Below, one piece after another: positions 11,394 through 22,475 of a DNA stretch of 64,000 nt. The notes under the pieces were generated by a model. The model did no database searches and was not told the DNA's origin. It was given only the letters and a program-made list of their open reading frames with translations. Source of the stretch: Paramacrobiotus metropolitanus (Eukaryota > Tardigrada > Eutardigrada > Parachela > Macrobiotidae); contig NW_026570375.1 in assembly GCF_019649055.1 (NCBI RefSeq), forward strand, positions 186,001 to 250,000, read 5' to 3'. Position 1 is the first letter of the stretch; every line of letters begins with the position of its first letter. A program made the translations under genes and the position numbers.

Positions 11394-13423
11394 ATGGATC
11401 GCCTGAGGATACCGTTACCAAAGGAGAAACTGGCTAAGATCCTGCCATGGCTGGAAAAGGATTTTCCGAACAGCTTGCCAGTAAGTGTATCACGTTACTC
11501 ATTCCCTTTGTGCACTGTGTTTGTTTCTGATGTTCTGCCTGAACACTTTTCCTGGTTTTCCTGTTATACACTTTTAATAAGTTGTGAACTTGTTAGTCGT
11601 GTTTTTGTTCTCGGTGACATTCAGCTGTGCATTACGATTTTGAGTCTTACTCGTTTGTAGCTGCTTGTTTGCTGCTTAAATTTAATTACGTTTGTTTAAG
11701 ATTACCGTTAGGAAAATTGTTTCCTTTTTGTCCATTACTGTAGTGGCTGAAACGCTCTATATCCGCCCGGCTCTAAGCGAACTGTTACAATTTATCATTT
11801 ATGGGCCGTAAAATTCCTGAGCTGACAGGAGAAGCGCGTTCTACTGCTTACGGTTGTTTCGCTGTTATTAAAGGGAATTTGCTACGGCTGCTTTAAGCAC
11901 GGGAGGATAGAGATTTTGGTTGTTTTTTTCAGTGTTTAAATGTAACTGTAAAGTAGCGGGCCCCGCTTACACTGTATGTCATTTTGTTGCTATCGCCTAT
12001 TAAAATGTAAAATTACCGGTTACGTTAACCAAATTGGTTGATCAATTTCTTGGTCTACGTAGGTCTACCATATGGCGCGCAATATTGTGGAAGATCGCTT
12101 CGCCTATCCGGAGATGAAGTTCATCGTGGATAAACTGCCTGTACCATCTGTGTGCCTGTGCAAGCCCATGCGCAGTAAAACTACACGCTCCTACGATCCG
12201 ATCTTCAACGATCACTTGCTGGTTTACGTCCACGCGCATTCCGTGAAGGCCTTCCAGAAAATGCTGCGATGCCAACCGGAACTGTTCTTTTGGGGCAAAG
12301 ACACCACGTTTATCGGTATGAGCGGTATCTGACTGCATTGATTATGCTGAACACATTTAAGAAAAATGGGCGATTAAGGCGTTGATTCGATAAGACTTTT
12401 TCTCTTGGCTAAGTTTGAGGTCGTTGCGCTTTAAGTGAGTCCAAAAGAGGGTTTCCCTTCCGGCCAGCGCGTGTTCACCTTCAACCTGGACAAGTGTAAA
12501 GTTTCCCGGTAAGGGAATTGGTTGTAATTTTATAGCCTTAAAAAGCCCTTCACACTTTACAATAACCACCGAACGATCCCCTTAGATGTCCGCTTCCCAG
12601 TGATCTGCGGCTGGGAATCCTTTCCCCTGAGCACGCTGAACAGATCGTCCAAGAGTGCCGTTACGCTAACACGACGTGGACAAAACTCTTCCGCTATATG
12701 CTGTCCCATGGATTTCCCAGCGTCGCGCTGTACGACGACAACGTCGCACGGGACACGCCCATCGCGTACTGCATGTACTTGATGCACGGCTGCGTCGGGG
12801 CCGTCTATGTCCAACCGGCGTATTGCCACCGGGATTTATTTGGAGTGGTCATCGGCGAATTGTTGATTCAGTTGCAGACACGGAAAGTGCCGTCGGTGTG
12901 GATGCAGACGATGAATCTTCCCTTAGATCCGCAGCTGGAGATCCTTCGCGGATTGGGCGGTGTTCAATATAAGCGGCGCGATGCCCTGTGCTGGACGACG
13001 TTCCGTAGGGTGGCGAATTACATTGACCCTTTCCCGGTAATTCCCACCGGAACGGTCCAGCAGCGTATAAAGGCAGCGAAGAAAATTCGCAAGGAGAACA
13101 AAATAGTTGGTACAGGTGGTCCTCGGCTGCCGGTTGTCCAGAAAATTAGTAAAAAAGACCATGTTTTGTGTGATGATTGGGAAGAAGCGGAACGATAGGA
13201 TTCCGAGCCGGAGTGGGAAGAACCGAGAGAATCGACCTGTCGGAAGATTCGTGAGTGCGGAAGCGGGAAAACAGCCCGATCGCGAAAGCCGGGTTGGGGA
13301 AAAGATGAGGATGCCGACGAAGAAGGATATCACCGCAAGACAGGGCGCGAAGGCGGGAACGAGCGAAAGAAGGCTTCGAAGGGGCGAGACAGACGCGAAC
13401 GCGGCGGTGACGAATGGGGTTGA
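11394..13423 (+). pseudogene. GLYAT-like acyltransferase, copy C (exon-3 deletion and in-frame amber)
   Basis: Exon 1 11394-11480 (MDRLRIPLPKEKLAKILPWL) and exon 2 12063-12315 match copies A and B, separated by an unusually long first intron (582 bp). The acceptor and 5' half of exon 3 are missing; only the 3' half remains (about 12406-12508, PKEGFPSGQRVF) and it is preceded by an in-frame TAA. Exon 4 starts near 12586 and is open through the GNAT-like region (VGAVYVQPAYCHRDLFGVVI) to an amber TAG at 13196-13198. Reading on in the same frame gives 74 more codons of conserved basic tail to TGA 13421-13423. AATAAA at 13687-13692. The losses make a functional enzyme unlikely. The continued conservation after the amber codon suggests that stop is recent. 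Confidence 0.75.
11481..12062 (+). other. Long first intron of GLYAT-like copy C
   Basis: Begins GTAAGTG and ends TACGTAG, 582 bp against 82-91 bp in the paralogues. No ORF or recognisable element inside, so the extra ~490 bp are of unknown origin. Confidence 0.55.
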
Positions 13424-13837
13424 AGAGAATCATTTGCGAAAAGGTGGTTCTGTATTTCTCGGATAACTGTTTGCTTTTTGATCTTTGATGCGTAATTCGT
13501 GGTTTTGTTTTGATTAAGAGGTTCTTATAGGTACTTTCATACTTTGATATTCTGATTTTGTTCCATTTTTGTTGCATAAACTGCGCTGTACGAGTGTTTC
13601 ATTTTATATTGGTTCGTTTGTCCTTTCCTTTCGTATTTGTTGCTGCTGTTGAGTGTTACAGGCGATGTACAGAACCTTTTGTAGATAATAAACTGAATTA
13701 TTCTTAGTTACTTAGTTAGTGCCTTAGTGGAACCTCCTCCTGATCACAATCATGAATCCAAAAATTAAATTGTAAATCACAATTCAGAATAATGCCGAAA
13801 AGTAAATAACGAAATACTTCCGTTTTCAGGCCTTTTA

Positions 13838-16573
13838 TTAATTGTGCCAGTAGTGTAATACTCTGGGAGCGACATCTTTGTTCCCGTACGCTGATCCGCC
13901 ATACGTCAGGTATCCCTGCACCAGATGCTTGGGTACCGGCGTCAGATCTTTTTCCTCCCCGAACACCCACACGGTCTGCATACCCATGACCATATGCTGC
14001 AGAATATGACAATGCAGCATCCACACTCCCGGATTCCGCACCCGGATGCGCATTGCCCGCCAACTATACACTGCCCCGGGACCCAGCGTCTGTGTCGCCA
14101 GCGGCGTCCGATACAGATTCGATGTGTCCCGCATCAGAAATCGTCCCCTGCGTTTCTGCAGTTTGGCCTCATTGGCCACCGGGTCGTAATTCCCGCTGCC
14201 GGTTCCGGCGTCCCAAAAGTGGTCCCCGTGTACGTGCATCGGGTGGGTCTCCACGACCCCGGTGAAATTGTTGCCGAGATTCATCCAGACGATCTCCAGT
14301 ACCTCCCCGATGCGGGCGGGGAAGGTGCGGGTCACCGGGTCGAAACCATCGTTGTCCATGGCGCGCCCGTAATTCGGGAAGTACCGGGTCTCGTTTTTAT
14401 ACAAAGAGACTAGATACGGTTCTTTCGGGAAGTTCTCAAACCAGGGATAATGATTCTGATACCAGGAGACGAACCCGGCGGTCCCGTTGGTCCATCCCTG
14501 TTGGATATACACCGTCACCCGGCGGGTGACCTCTTGTAAAGTTGGAAACGTGTCTTCCGGGTCTTCGTATAAATTTCTCAGTTTATCTTCTAACCAGCCA
14601 TCCGTATACGTTTCGTTCGGCATATTAATCGGTACACTCTGCGGTACCGAAAACGTATCAACCGGACCGTTCGATAAACCGTAACTAAGGATCCCGTAGG
14701 CGGTTGTCACTAAAGGTCGCGATCGTGTGGTCATCTGGATCCAGAACCGATTTTTTAACCCGCCGTTGCTCTGCCGCAGTTCTTGCGCTGATTTCGCGAA
14801 TAAGATGGCGCTGTAGCGTTGCCCACTGTGTACTTCCAGATGGTCGACGACATGCGGTAAAATGTACCTTCCGTCAACCTCAATTAAGACGAGATTAAGG
14901 TGCTCTTCAAAAGCCACGAACACCTGTGATAATGACGCCGCCCCGATGAACCGGAACCGGTACACTTTATCCGGTTGGATGTCAATCACGGCTTGTTCGC
15001 AACTGGGACTGGCTTGGGCTACGGTGGCATTGGGGCCGCGGCTCTTGCCGTTCAGTGCCACGTTGTTGATCTCGCCGCTCCAGCGAAAGGGTTTCTGGAG
15101 GAGTCCCTGGATGATGTAGGAGTCGTTGAGGTGGAAGACGTCGGAGAACATGATCACCCGGTCTTCGTCGTACTGAAGGGCGGTTTGCCGTCGGCTTCGT
15201 CGATGATGAGGGCGCCACCGGCGGTCACGGCCTGGAAGGCGACGTGGGAGTGGTAGAAGTAGGTACCGGCGTCGCCGCGGCGTAACTGGAATTCGTAGTC
15301 GAAATAGTGGGCGGGTGGAATTGGCCATTGGCTGGCGGCCGGGGTCCCGTCTGAGAAGGGCGACATGCGCTGTGTTAGACCGTGCCAGTGCTGTGCGTTA
15401 AAAAAAATAACAGGTCACTTATTTTAGGAGTTTGTGTATCGTTAATTGTGTCTAATTCTATGTCGTAGGGTTTCCGGTTAATCCATAATCCGGAACACCT
15501 AATTTTCTTAAATCACTATCATACGCTGAACCATACGTTTAGCTAACGTCAACAGCCTAATTACAGTACTTAGGCCATAGCAGATGTATTGTAACCGTAT
15601 ACATTTCAGAAAAGGAAAGTTATCCGAAAAAATAACTCTTGGTCCGATGTATTAAAATTTCTGGATGGATTAATAAAAATTTGTTTAATTTCCATCTGGA
15701 AAATTTGAATGTCTTGGCTATTTTTGTACAATGGAAAATCTCCACTAACTTATGCTCGAAGTTTAATGGAGTAATCATACAGTTTGAAAAAATATGACAA
15801 TAAACTTACCGGGTTTTCTTCCGTACGTAACAGTATTTTGAAAAACAAAAAATGTAAAAACATCATGGAGACAGAAACTTTAACCGCTATACTCGTATAT
15901 TTGTAGCGGCCTGTGTCGTAACAGCATGATATTAGCAACAACAACTTATGCCTACGCGGAACATAAAAGCACTGATACCATAAGTTAGCAAAATAATTTT
16001 AAGCTGCGGCTAATGATTCATAGCTGGCAAATACTTCCGAATACAAATGCATACATTGATCATTATTATGCATACATTGACCATTATCATTATTATTATC
16101 AACATCTACCTGTACATGGAAAACTAAAATTCTTAGCACGTCCACGATGCGGATGGTTAAGAAATGATACTTATATTTTGAGATAACGTAAGATATCTGA
16201 AGTTGTGAATGTTTCCCTGTACACGTAGTAACTTTTCCCTGAATCTTCATACTCATACCACGTATGCACATACAATTGTCACGTTCTCGTCGTCCATATC
16301 GTTATACACCCGGATCCACACTTTCTGGCCCTCCTTGAAGCGTAACTCTGGAGCCGGTATACTGCCATTAATAATCACCGAGTACCGCGCGGTGCAATCC
16401 TGCTGGATGACATCCGCCGTGACCCGCAATATCACATCCGGTTGAAACGTATCATCATGTACCGCCAGATACGGTGGCGTATCGGGATAATAGTATTCCG
16501 ACAGAACGCCGAAGTGTGGAGCCATTAATATGAGTATGCCTAAATTAAGCAAACCTGGTTTTGTGGCGGTCAT
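13838..16573 (-). CDS. Laccase-like multicopper oxidase 1 (single frameshift)
   Basis: Two exons on the minus strand: 16573-16274 (start in ACCATGA context, hydrophobic N-terminus, then cupredoxin sequence ending NVTI) and 15390-13838. The 883-bp intron starts GTATGT and ends CAG. Exon 2 opens with the copper site HWHGL, then FYHSHVAFQ; near the C-terminus are HPMHVHGDHFW and HCHILQHMVMGM, giving the type 2/3 histidines, the HCH bridge and a methionine axial ligand for type 1 copper. Such enzymes oxidise phenols, amines or metals with reduction of O2 to water; the leader implies secretion. The frame changes once near 15175-15182, after IIDEADGKPP; both sides are otherwise conserved with oxidase 2, so this is a one-base indel or an assembly error. 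The paralogue at 29371-32724 lies on the other strand. Confidence 0.88.
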
Positions 16574-17149
16574 GGTAAATGGTACCAAACTAACCACGAC
16601 CGACCACACATCATCAATAACAGACAGAAAAAAACAAGAAAAAAAATTCGGCAACGTTCGAATGTGCCAGTTCTATAACCTGTTTAATTCGAGAAGAGTG
16701 TCAGATCAAGTGACATTTATGAAGCAATATTAGTTTTATAATTATCACCACTACAATTGCAATTTATGATTGGCCACTGTATCATGTAGAAGTATCAGTA
16801 CTTGTTCTTCTGCAGTACTTCAGTGCGCTCAAGATACTTGCGAACCAACCGCCGTGATGCACTTGTCTGCCCGCGCACAACATGGGTTACAAAATCGAAG
16901 CCGGTAGACGACAGAAATCAAAAGCTAATAATTACCGGATCATTCAGCCGACCTGTCAAAATGAGGCACAATTGAATGCGCATTTTTGACAGCATCAAGC
17001 GTTTTCTATATTTACCGAAGTGATTAGTTTATTACACATTGCCATTGATATGTTTCTGGGTTTTGCTTACAACGATAACTTATTATAGCGGACACGTGGT
17101 ACGTTTTTACTGTTTAACCACGTGCAGTGCAAGTAAGCAGTAAGCGATA
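16574..17149. other. Upstream region of multicopper oxidase 1
   Basis: Presumed promoter side of the minus-strand oxidase. I see no clear TATA box or other element and no coding exon. Confidence 0.4.
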
Positions 17150-19092
17150 CTTCGAGAATACAGTAAAGATGATATTGGCAGAGCCGGGAAAGTTGAGCAA
17201 CGTTTTGTAATCAGCATATACATTAACGTAGAAAAGCTTTGATGGAGAATCGGAGATGTGTTTGCGTGAGCGGCTGTCGTCCAACGGTACCACCCATGGG
17301 TGGAAGTAAATTGTTGTGCATGCAGGTTGCTGCACTGGTTACTGCCGCTTCTGGTGATATTACACGCGCTTGTTCGTTCCATTTTTGTACCTGCTCAATG
17401 TGAATTCTAACCGCTTATTTATAAATCCTAATGTGGTAAATTTGAATTATCAAAGTTTTTATTGTGCTCTGTATGTGTCCCAGAGGTACTCATTGCTGCA
17501 TATATCGGTAATGATATACTTACGGGTTTGTTAACAGTTTTTACAGAACTTTATTTGTGTCTCTGCCGATCAACTGTGCATACAATACAGAAAACACCAT
17601 CAAACTATAACAAAAAATCTCGTTCAATTTATCAGCGCCTTCCATAGTGCCCAGCACTGACGCCGCATTCCCCCGTTGTATTTCTATCGACAAACGCTGT
17701 CATATAAGAAACTCATGCGAGCGTGCTTCTCATGTATGCTGCCGTATTGTTTTACCCAGTTCCTTGACGATAGCGATTGCCGATGGTCGACTGAACTGTC
17801 GCAATAAATTATTTAATATACTTCTGTTGTACTATTGTAGAGCGGCAATACCGCGATGCATGCTATTTATTTTTTCTTTCTTTCGTATGCGCTAGCAATG
17901 CCTTTACTATGGAGTATGGACTATGGTTAGTATTGGTTAAAAGTTAGGAATGCCATTACTGAAGCTGATGAAATCCAACAAAATGGTTTGTGTGAAGAAA
18001 ATTTTCCTTTGCCGGGCATAGGGTCTAAAACTGCGATCATGTTTGCCTTCTAGAGGCTAAAACTAAAAACTAATACATCTAACGCTCTGCTTCAGGAATA
18101 CAGAAGATCGACTGTCAGCGATCTTCTCCCGTATCAGGCATCCAAAACAATTAAGGATGCCTTTCGTCGCTTCTTCAAGTACTACTACTGCCAGGTCCCC
18201 AGGGCATTGTCTCCATTCCGAACGAAAACTGTCGCTGTAACACGGGCGGTCCTTTATATGAGGAAACGGTACTTACTTTTGCCGTTAATGATCGATCCGC
18301 GAGGTGATGCATTTCCGTGACTCTGCTTCCTTCAGATTTCGGCTGCATTTCCCTTTTGTGCAAACTTATCCACCTCTGTTGCATTTCATACCATCGGTTT
18401 TTCTCTCTTTTACTGGAACGCTTTCAATCAAAATAATTATTGTTTGCGCTTGTTATAACAAGTGCCGTATTTGTATGGGCTTTCGAACAACTTTGAGAGA
18501 GCACTGAACAAATTTGACTTTACCGGTTTTTTTTTAAATGGAAGTTAGCTTACCAGAAAATCCCTTAGTTCGGCCTATCGGATACTGTATTTACACCGTA
18601 CTGTGAATAAGCCTGCTCACGTCCTTCACTATTCATCGTTTGAAACTCATGACCTTTGTTTGTACACTGAGTCTAAGTATTTCACATCAGTGTCTGGCTT
18701 GCACTGCTTCTGGGCTCCGGACGTAGCTTTGCGCGATCATCCGACGCCTGGCTTAGCCGGAAATTACGTGGCCTTCTCGTAATGGCAGTTGGAGTGCACA
18801 TGGGGTGCACGCGATTTGCTGCAACATTAAATCGGCCAATCCGGGGATGAGGTTTCAAATTACATAATTAACAGAGTGTTTACGTCTTATTTGACGAAAT
18901 ATTCGCGCTGCACTTTTATCACCCACACTGAGACATCTGATACTGCTATTAATTTTAGTACAAGTAGTGTAGTCAGACTAAGTAGTCAGATATGCATCTC
19001 CTTAATCAACATCAAGTTTTATAAACCTGAAATTCATAATTTCTTTGTTTTCTCTGGCTAAAACAACCGTTTGACCGATCATCAACATCCAC
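17150..19092 (+). repeat. Diverged duplicated block, copy 1 (with relic of the fibre-gene 3' end)
   Basis: Collinear, diverged similarity to 24870-28450. Landmarks: ACGGT(A/G)CCACC.ATGGGTGGAAG at 17285 and 24905; CTTCTGGTGATA at 17348 and 25000; ATGCCATTA...GATGAAATC at 17950 and 25223; AAACTGCGATC at 18028 and 25297; TTGCGCGATCATCCGACG at 18730 and 27981; TACATAATTAACAGAGTG at 18861 and 28114; CCGATCATCAACATCCAC at 19075 and 28434. The start is homologous to the last codons of the fibre-like gene (VPPMGGS), but its frame is broken, so this is a relic of a second copy. The GPCR gene lies in copy 2 only. Confidence 0.75.
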
Positions 19093-19775
19093 TTATAGTG
19101 CTCCGTATTGCCGGAAGAATTCTCTTGCGCGATTGCCCTGCGGTGGCTGCGATAAGCGGGATAAGATACTTAATCGATTTTGTCGACCAGCTTCTTTTCA
19201 GATTTCGAATGCTGCAGGGATAAAATTTTAGCTTTGCTGAACCCGTGCGCGAGCTTTATCGTTTCGACCAGCTCCGCTGCAGTGCCGGCATGGACTGAGT
19301 GGGGCCAGCATATGAAGCTGCCAGAGTGTCTACGCAACTCTCCACCAATGCCGTCATGCCGAGGTGGTCGTCCGGCTGATCGCTTAAGGCGGCCCCATAG
19401 TCAACCTTTTTCTGAGACGGAGAGAAAGTTTTCCGAGGGCCCGGCGTCGACGGAGTTTCCGTGGTCACGGAATTCCGACGACGCGGTCACTCCGACTGAT
19501 CGTCCAGTCGTGGTGTTCGAAATGTGTTCTCCTCATAGTTATCCGTATTCCGGCAAAAATAGTGACGCCCTTTTGACAGGAATGGTCAGCATAAAACCGC
19601 GCCATTCCGTTGTCTGGGCGCTTATATGTACATGTAAATCATGTACGGATACTGTCTGTACAGTGTACAATGCATATTGTCACATAATGAAACGATCAAC
19701 ACTGCAACACTGCGCTTCACAAATTTACTTTTTAACTTCGAGCATTTAGTAGTTTTATCGGTACCGCATTATAAA
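19093..19775. other. Region between duplicated block and transposase
   Basis: No gene assigned. A 70-codon open frame on the minus strand (19256-19468) has gene-like composition but no motif I recognise. It might be a second ORF or host fragment associated with the Harbinger element, but this is speculative. Confidence 0.35.
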
Positions 19776-20621
19776 ATGCATCCGATAAAAAAGCGCCCGT
19801 GTTTTATGAGTAAGCGCAAGAGGTCAGCTCTTGTGGCGTTGTGTTTACTTTTGGGGTTATTACGACAAAATAATTCCAGCAAGTTATTTGTTGAGCGGTC
19901 GTGCTACATGCGATATACCAGCCGTAATCGTAAAAAAACGGGAGAATTTTATACACTTGTGAGTGAAATGCGCCAATACGATCCACAGCGGCATTTCAAA
20001 TATTTTCGGATGTCCAGTGCTACTTTTGATCGATTGTTGGCCATGATAACGCCGAAACTGTTGCACGGGAATAATCATGCGGTCGGGATACCTCCAGCCG
20101 AAAGACTATCTATGACGCTACACATGTTGGCCACCGGATGTAGCCAGATTAACATCGCTACCAGGTATCGCATGGGCGAAAGCACGGTAAATGCCATTTT
20201 CAAAGAAACCGTCAAAGCCATTTGGGAAACTCTTAAAGACGAGTACGTGCCAGCACCAACAAAGCAAACCTGGAAACGCAACGCCGACGACTTTGAAAGA
20301 ATGTGGCAATTTCCCAACTGCGTCGGTGCTATCGATGGTAAACATGTAATTGTGAAAGCCCCAGCTAATTCCGGCAGTAATTTTTATAGTTATAAAAAGT
20401 CTTCCTCGATCATTTTGATGGCAATTTCGGATGCAAATTATCGGTTTACTGCAATTACTGCTGGAGGTTATGGTCGACAAAGTGATGGCGGTACATTTGC
20501 TGATTGGGAGGTCGGTCAAGCAATCATTAACAGAACCATGGACTTGCCAGATGAGCGCAAACTTCCCGGTTCACAAGCTGAATTTCCGTATGTATTTGTT
20601 GCCGATGATGGTGAACCATGA
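19776..20621 (+). pseudogene. PIF/Harbinger-type DDE transposase, 3'-truncated
   Basis: An open frame of 281 residues from ATG 19776. It has the HARBI1/PIF layout: a helical N-terminal region (RMSSATFDRLLAMITPKL), a helix-turn-helix-like segment (GCSQINIATRYRMGESTVN), the first catalytic aspartate in FPNCVGAIDGKHV (residue 187) and the second in GYGRQSDGGTFADW (about residue 237). The frame ends at 20621 right after FVADDGEP, before the region where the third catalytic acidic residue is expected, so the DDE triad is incomplete. Full-length relatives have roughly 350-400 residues. The downstream sequence contains two near copies of GGTGAACYATGAGGYGG (20609 and 20648), a small duplication at the break. 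I could not identify terminal inverted repeats. An immobile remnant is most likely. Confidence 0.88.
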
Positions 20622-22360
20622 GGTGGCAAACTGTGAACTGTTTTCGGTGAACTATGAGGCGGCCTTTACACCGCCTTCAGGGCCTGCCTAACTCGTCTAC
20701 CCACTCGCCACATTATTTAAATTGAAGGGGAGAGACGATAGGAGATGGAGTGGACATTCGACTGGGATTCTGAGATTATTAAAGGCAATTTACCACACGG
20801 ATGTATTTGAATATGCAGTCATGGCGCGGAACTCCAGGCCGATGGCCTGAGCGGGAAAAGTAGCTGAGGTGAAGGTGCGATGTGCAACAGGGTGTTCCCA
20901 CTGCATTGTATACATAGCATCTACCGTATGCAGTAGTGGTGTTGCAAAATTGTGTTACATGGCAGAAGGTCGATCGATGTACGATAAGAAACGTTTTTCC
21001 AGAACTATTGCCTGTCCGTAGTATTCAATTTGCCACAAGCTGGGTTTATGTCATCATGTACACCAAATGTACAGCTGCTTTACATGCACATACGTACACT
21101 TTGTAACATAATAAAAATTATTTAAATGAGGATAAGTCGGTAAGGGGAACCAATGTACAAATCCATGCACGTGGCACAGCGGCAATGCAAGGTAAACAAG
21201 CAGCGTGTGGTGTGGATTGTGATGATGGATAACGCATTACGCATTCGCATTCGACCCAGTCACCGGCATCGTATTCGCTTTTAAATGCTACAGACTGTGT
21301 TTCATGAAAAAATGAATCATTTGTTTTAAAATCAAAATCTAGCCTGCTGCATGCAGGAAGCGGCGGCCAACCATTTCTTATTTACTTCATTCACGCTTTA
21401 CGAATTCTTGCGATGTACTGCAGCAAAGCGATTAAATATTTGTATGGAAATGTCTGATCACCCGGCAGTGTACAAAACAATGTATATCTTGGTACAAATG
21501 GTAGGAATGGAAATTTTATTAGTGTGATCAATCAGCAATATATATTATTAAACATTTCAGCTAACAAGCCGTGATTACATATATTTACGAGTATTTTAAT
21601 TTTAGATACTTCTTGCTTATGACGTAATGGCCGGAATACGTTATAACGACACCAACGCCGAAAGCGATTAACAATGAAGGACGCCCTTTTGTTCACTACA
21701 ATGCAAATGCTGCACCTGACCTTCGGAGAAATGCAGCTCACGTTTTTACACGGTATTGCTTTACTGTCATAATCCCATAAATATTTTTTTACGATTGTGC
21801 AGTTATCTGAAGTTCTGAAGCGATAGTACCGTTCAGTTAGAAAATGCACTGGATACTGACCGGGTGGTTTGTTATTCCACAGCAATGCCACCATACCTGC
21901 ATCAACGTACTCCCAGTATCGGGAAAGCGACCGTTACAAGATCAGCAAAAACCATCGCTGGCGACCAAGGTAACAAACTGCGACACTTCGTAGTAGTCCG
22001 TACATTTGAACGATATTTAACTTAGCTAATGAAGTGACTGAACACAGAAATCTTGTCAACTCTTCGATAGAATTGTGATTACATTCTACAGAGTTCCGTT
22101 CCGTTCCGGACACTGGGCTATGTTTTCTCAGTGTTTAGAAATAAGTAATCGTACCGTACAAGACTATTATGCAGGCACAGGAACGCATCCTACGATCGTT
22201 ACCAAAACAATCTGAGTGACCGCCACAACTTAGAATCCAGTTTTCCGGAAAAACTACCAAATCCTTATGAAAATATAAAATCTTCCCCATGCGCGGCTTC
22301 ATTAGCGACATCAAGTTTACAACATATAGACCAATCTACGAAGACACAGACGACAACCGA
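20622..22360. other. Intergenic, one weak minus-strand candidate exon
   Basis: Mostly without coding signal. A minus-strand frame of 120 codons at 21532-21894 (Cys-containing, begins MVALLWNNKPPGQYPVHF) is preceded by a CAG acceptor-like site and could be an exon of a small protein. No family recognised. Confidence in it as a gene is low (about 0.2). Confidence 0.35.
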
Positions 22361-22370
22361 TATAAAAGCG
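22361..22370 (+). promoter_or_regulatory. TATA box candidate for the fibre-like gene
   Basis: TATAAAAGCG lies about 60 bp upstream of ATG 22420 and about 115 bp upstream of the first convincing coding sequence at 22476. It is the best TATA match near any host gene start in the window. Confidence 0.45.
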
Positions 22371-22475
22371 CGTACGGTTTGCCAAGACGATAAAATTCTT
22401 TTCAAAGAAATTTCATGTCATGATTTATAATAAATTGCTGTTCCAATCGGTAAGAGGCTTCTTGTTTTTCTGCAG

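Noticed and set aside
22420-22475. ATG 22420 joined to the fibre gene by a 26-bp intron
   Set aside because: 26 bp is below the usual minimum for spliceosomal introns, and the smallest convincing intron in this window is 71 bp. The true 5' exon is left open.
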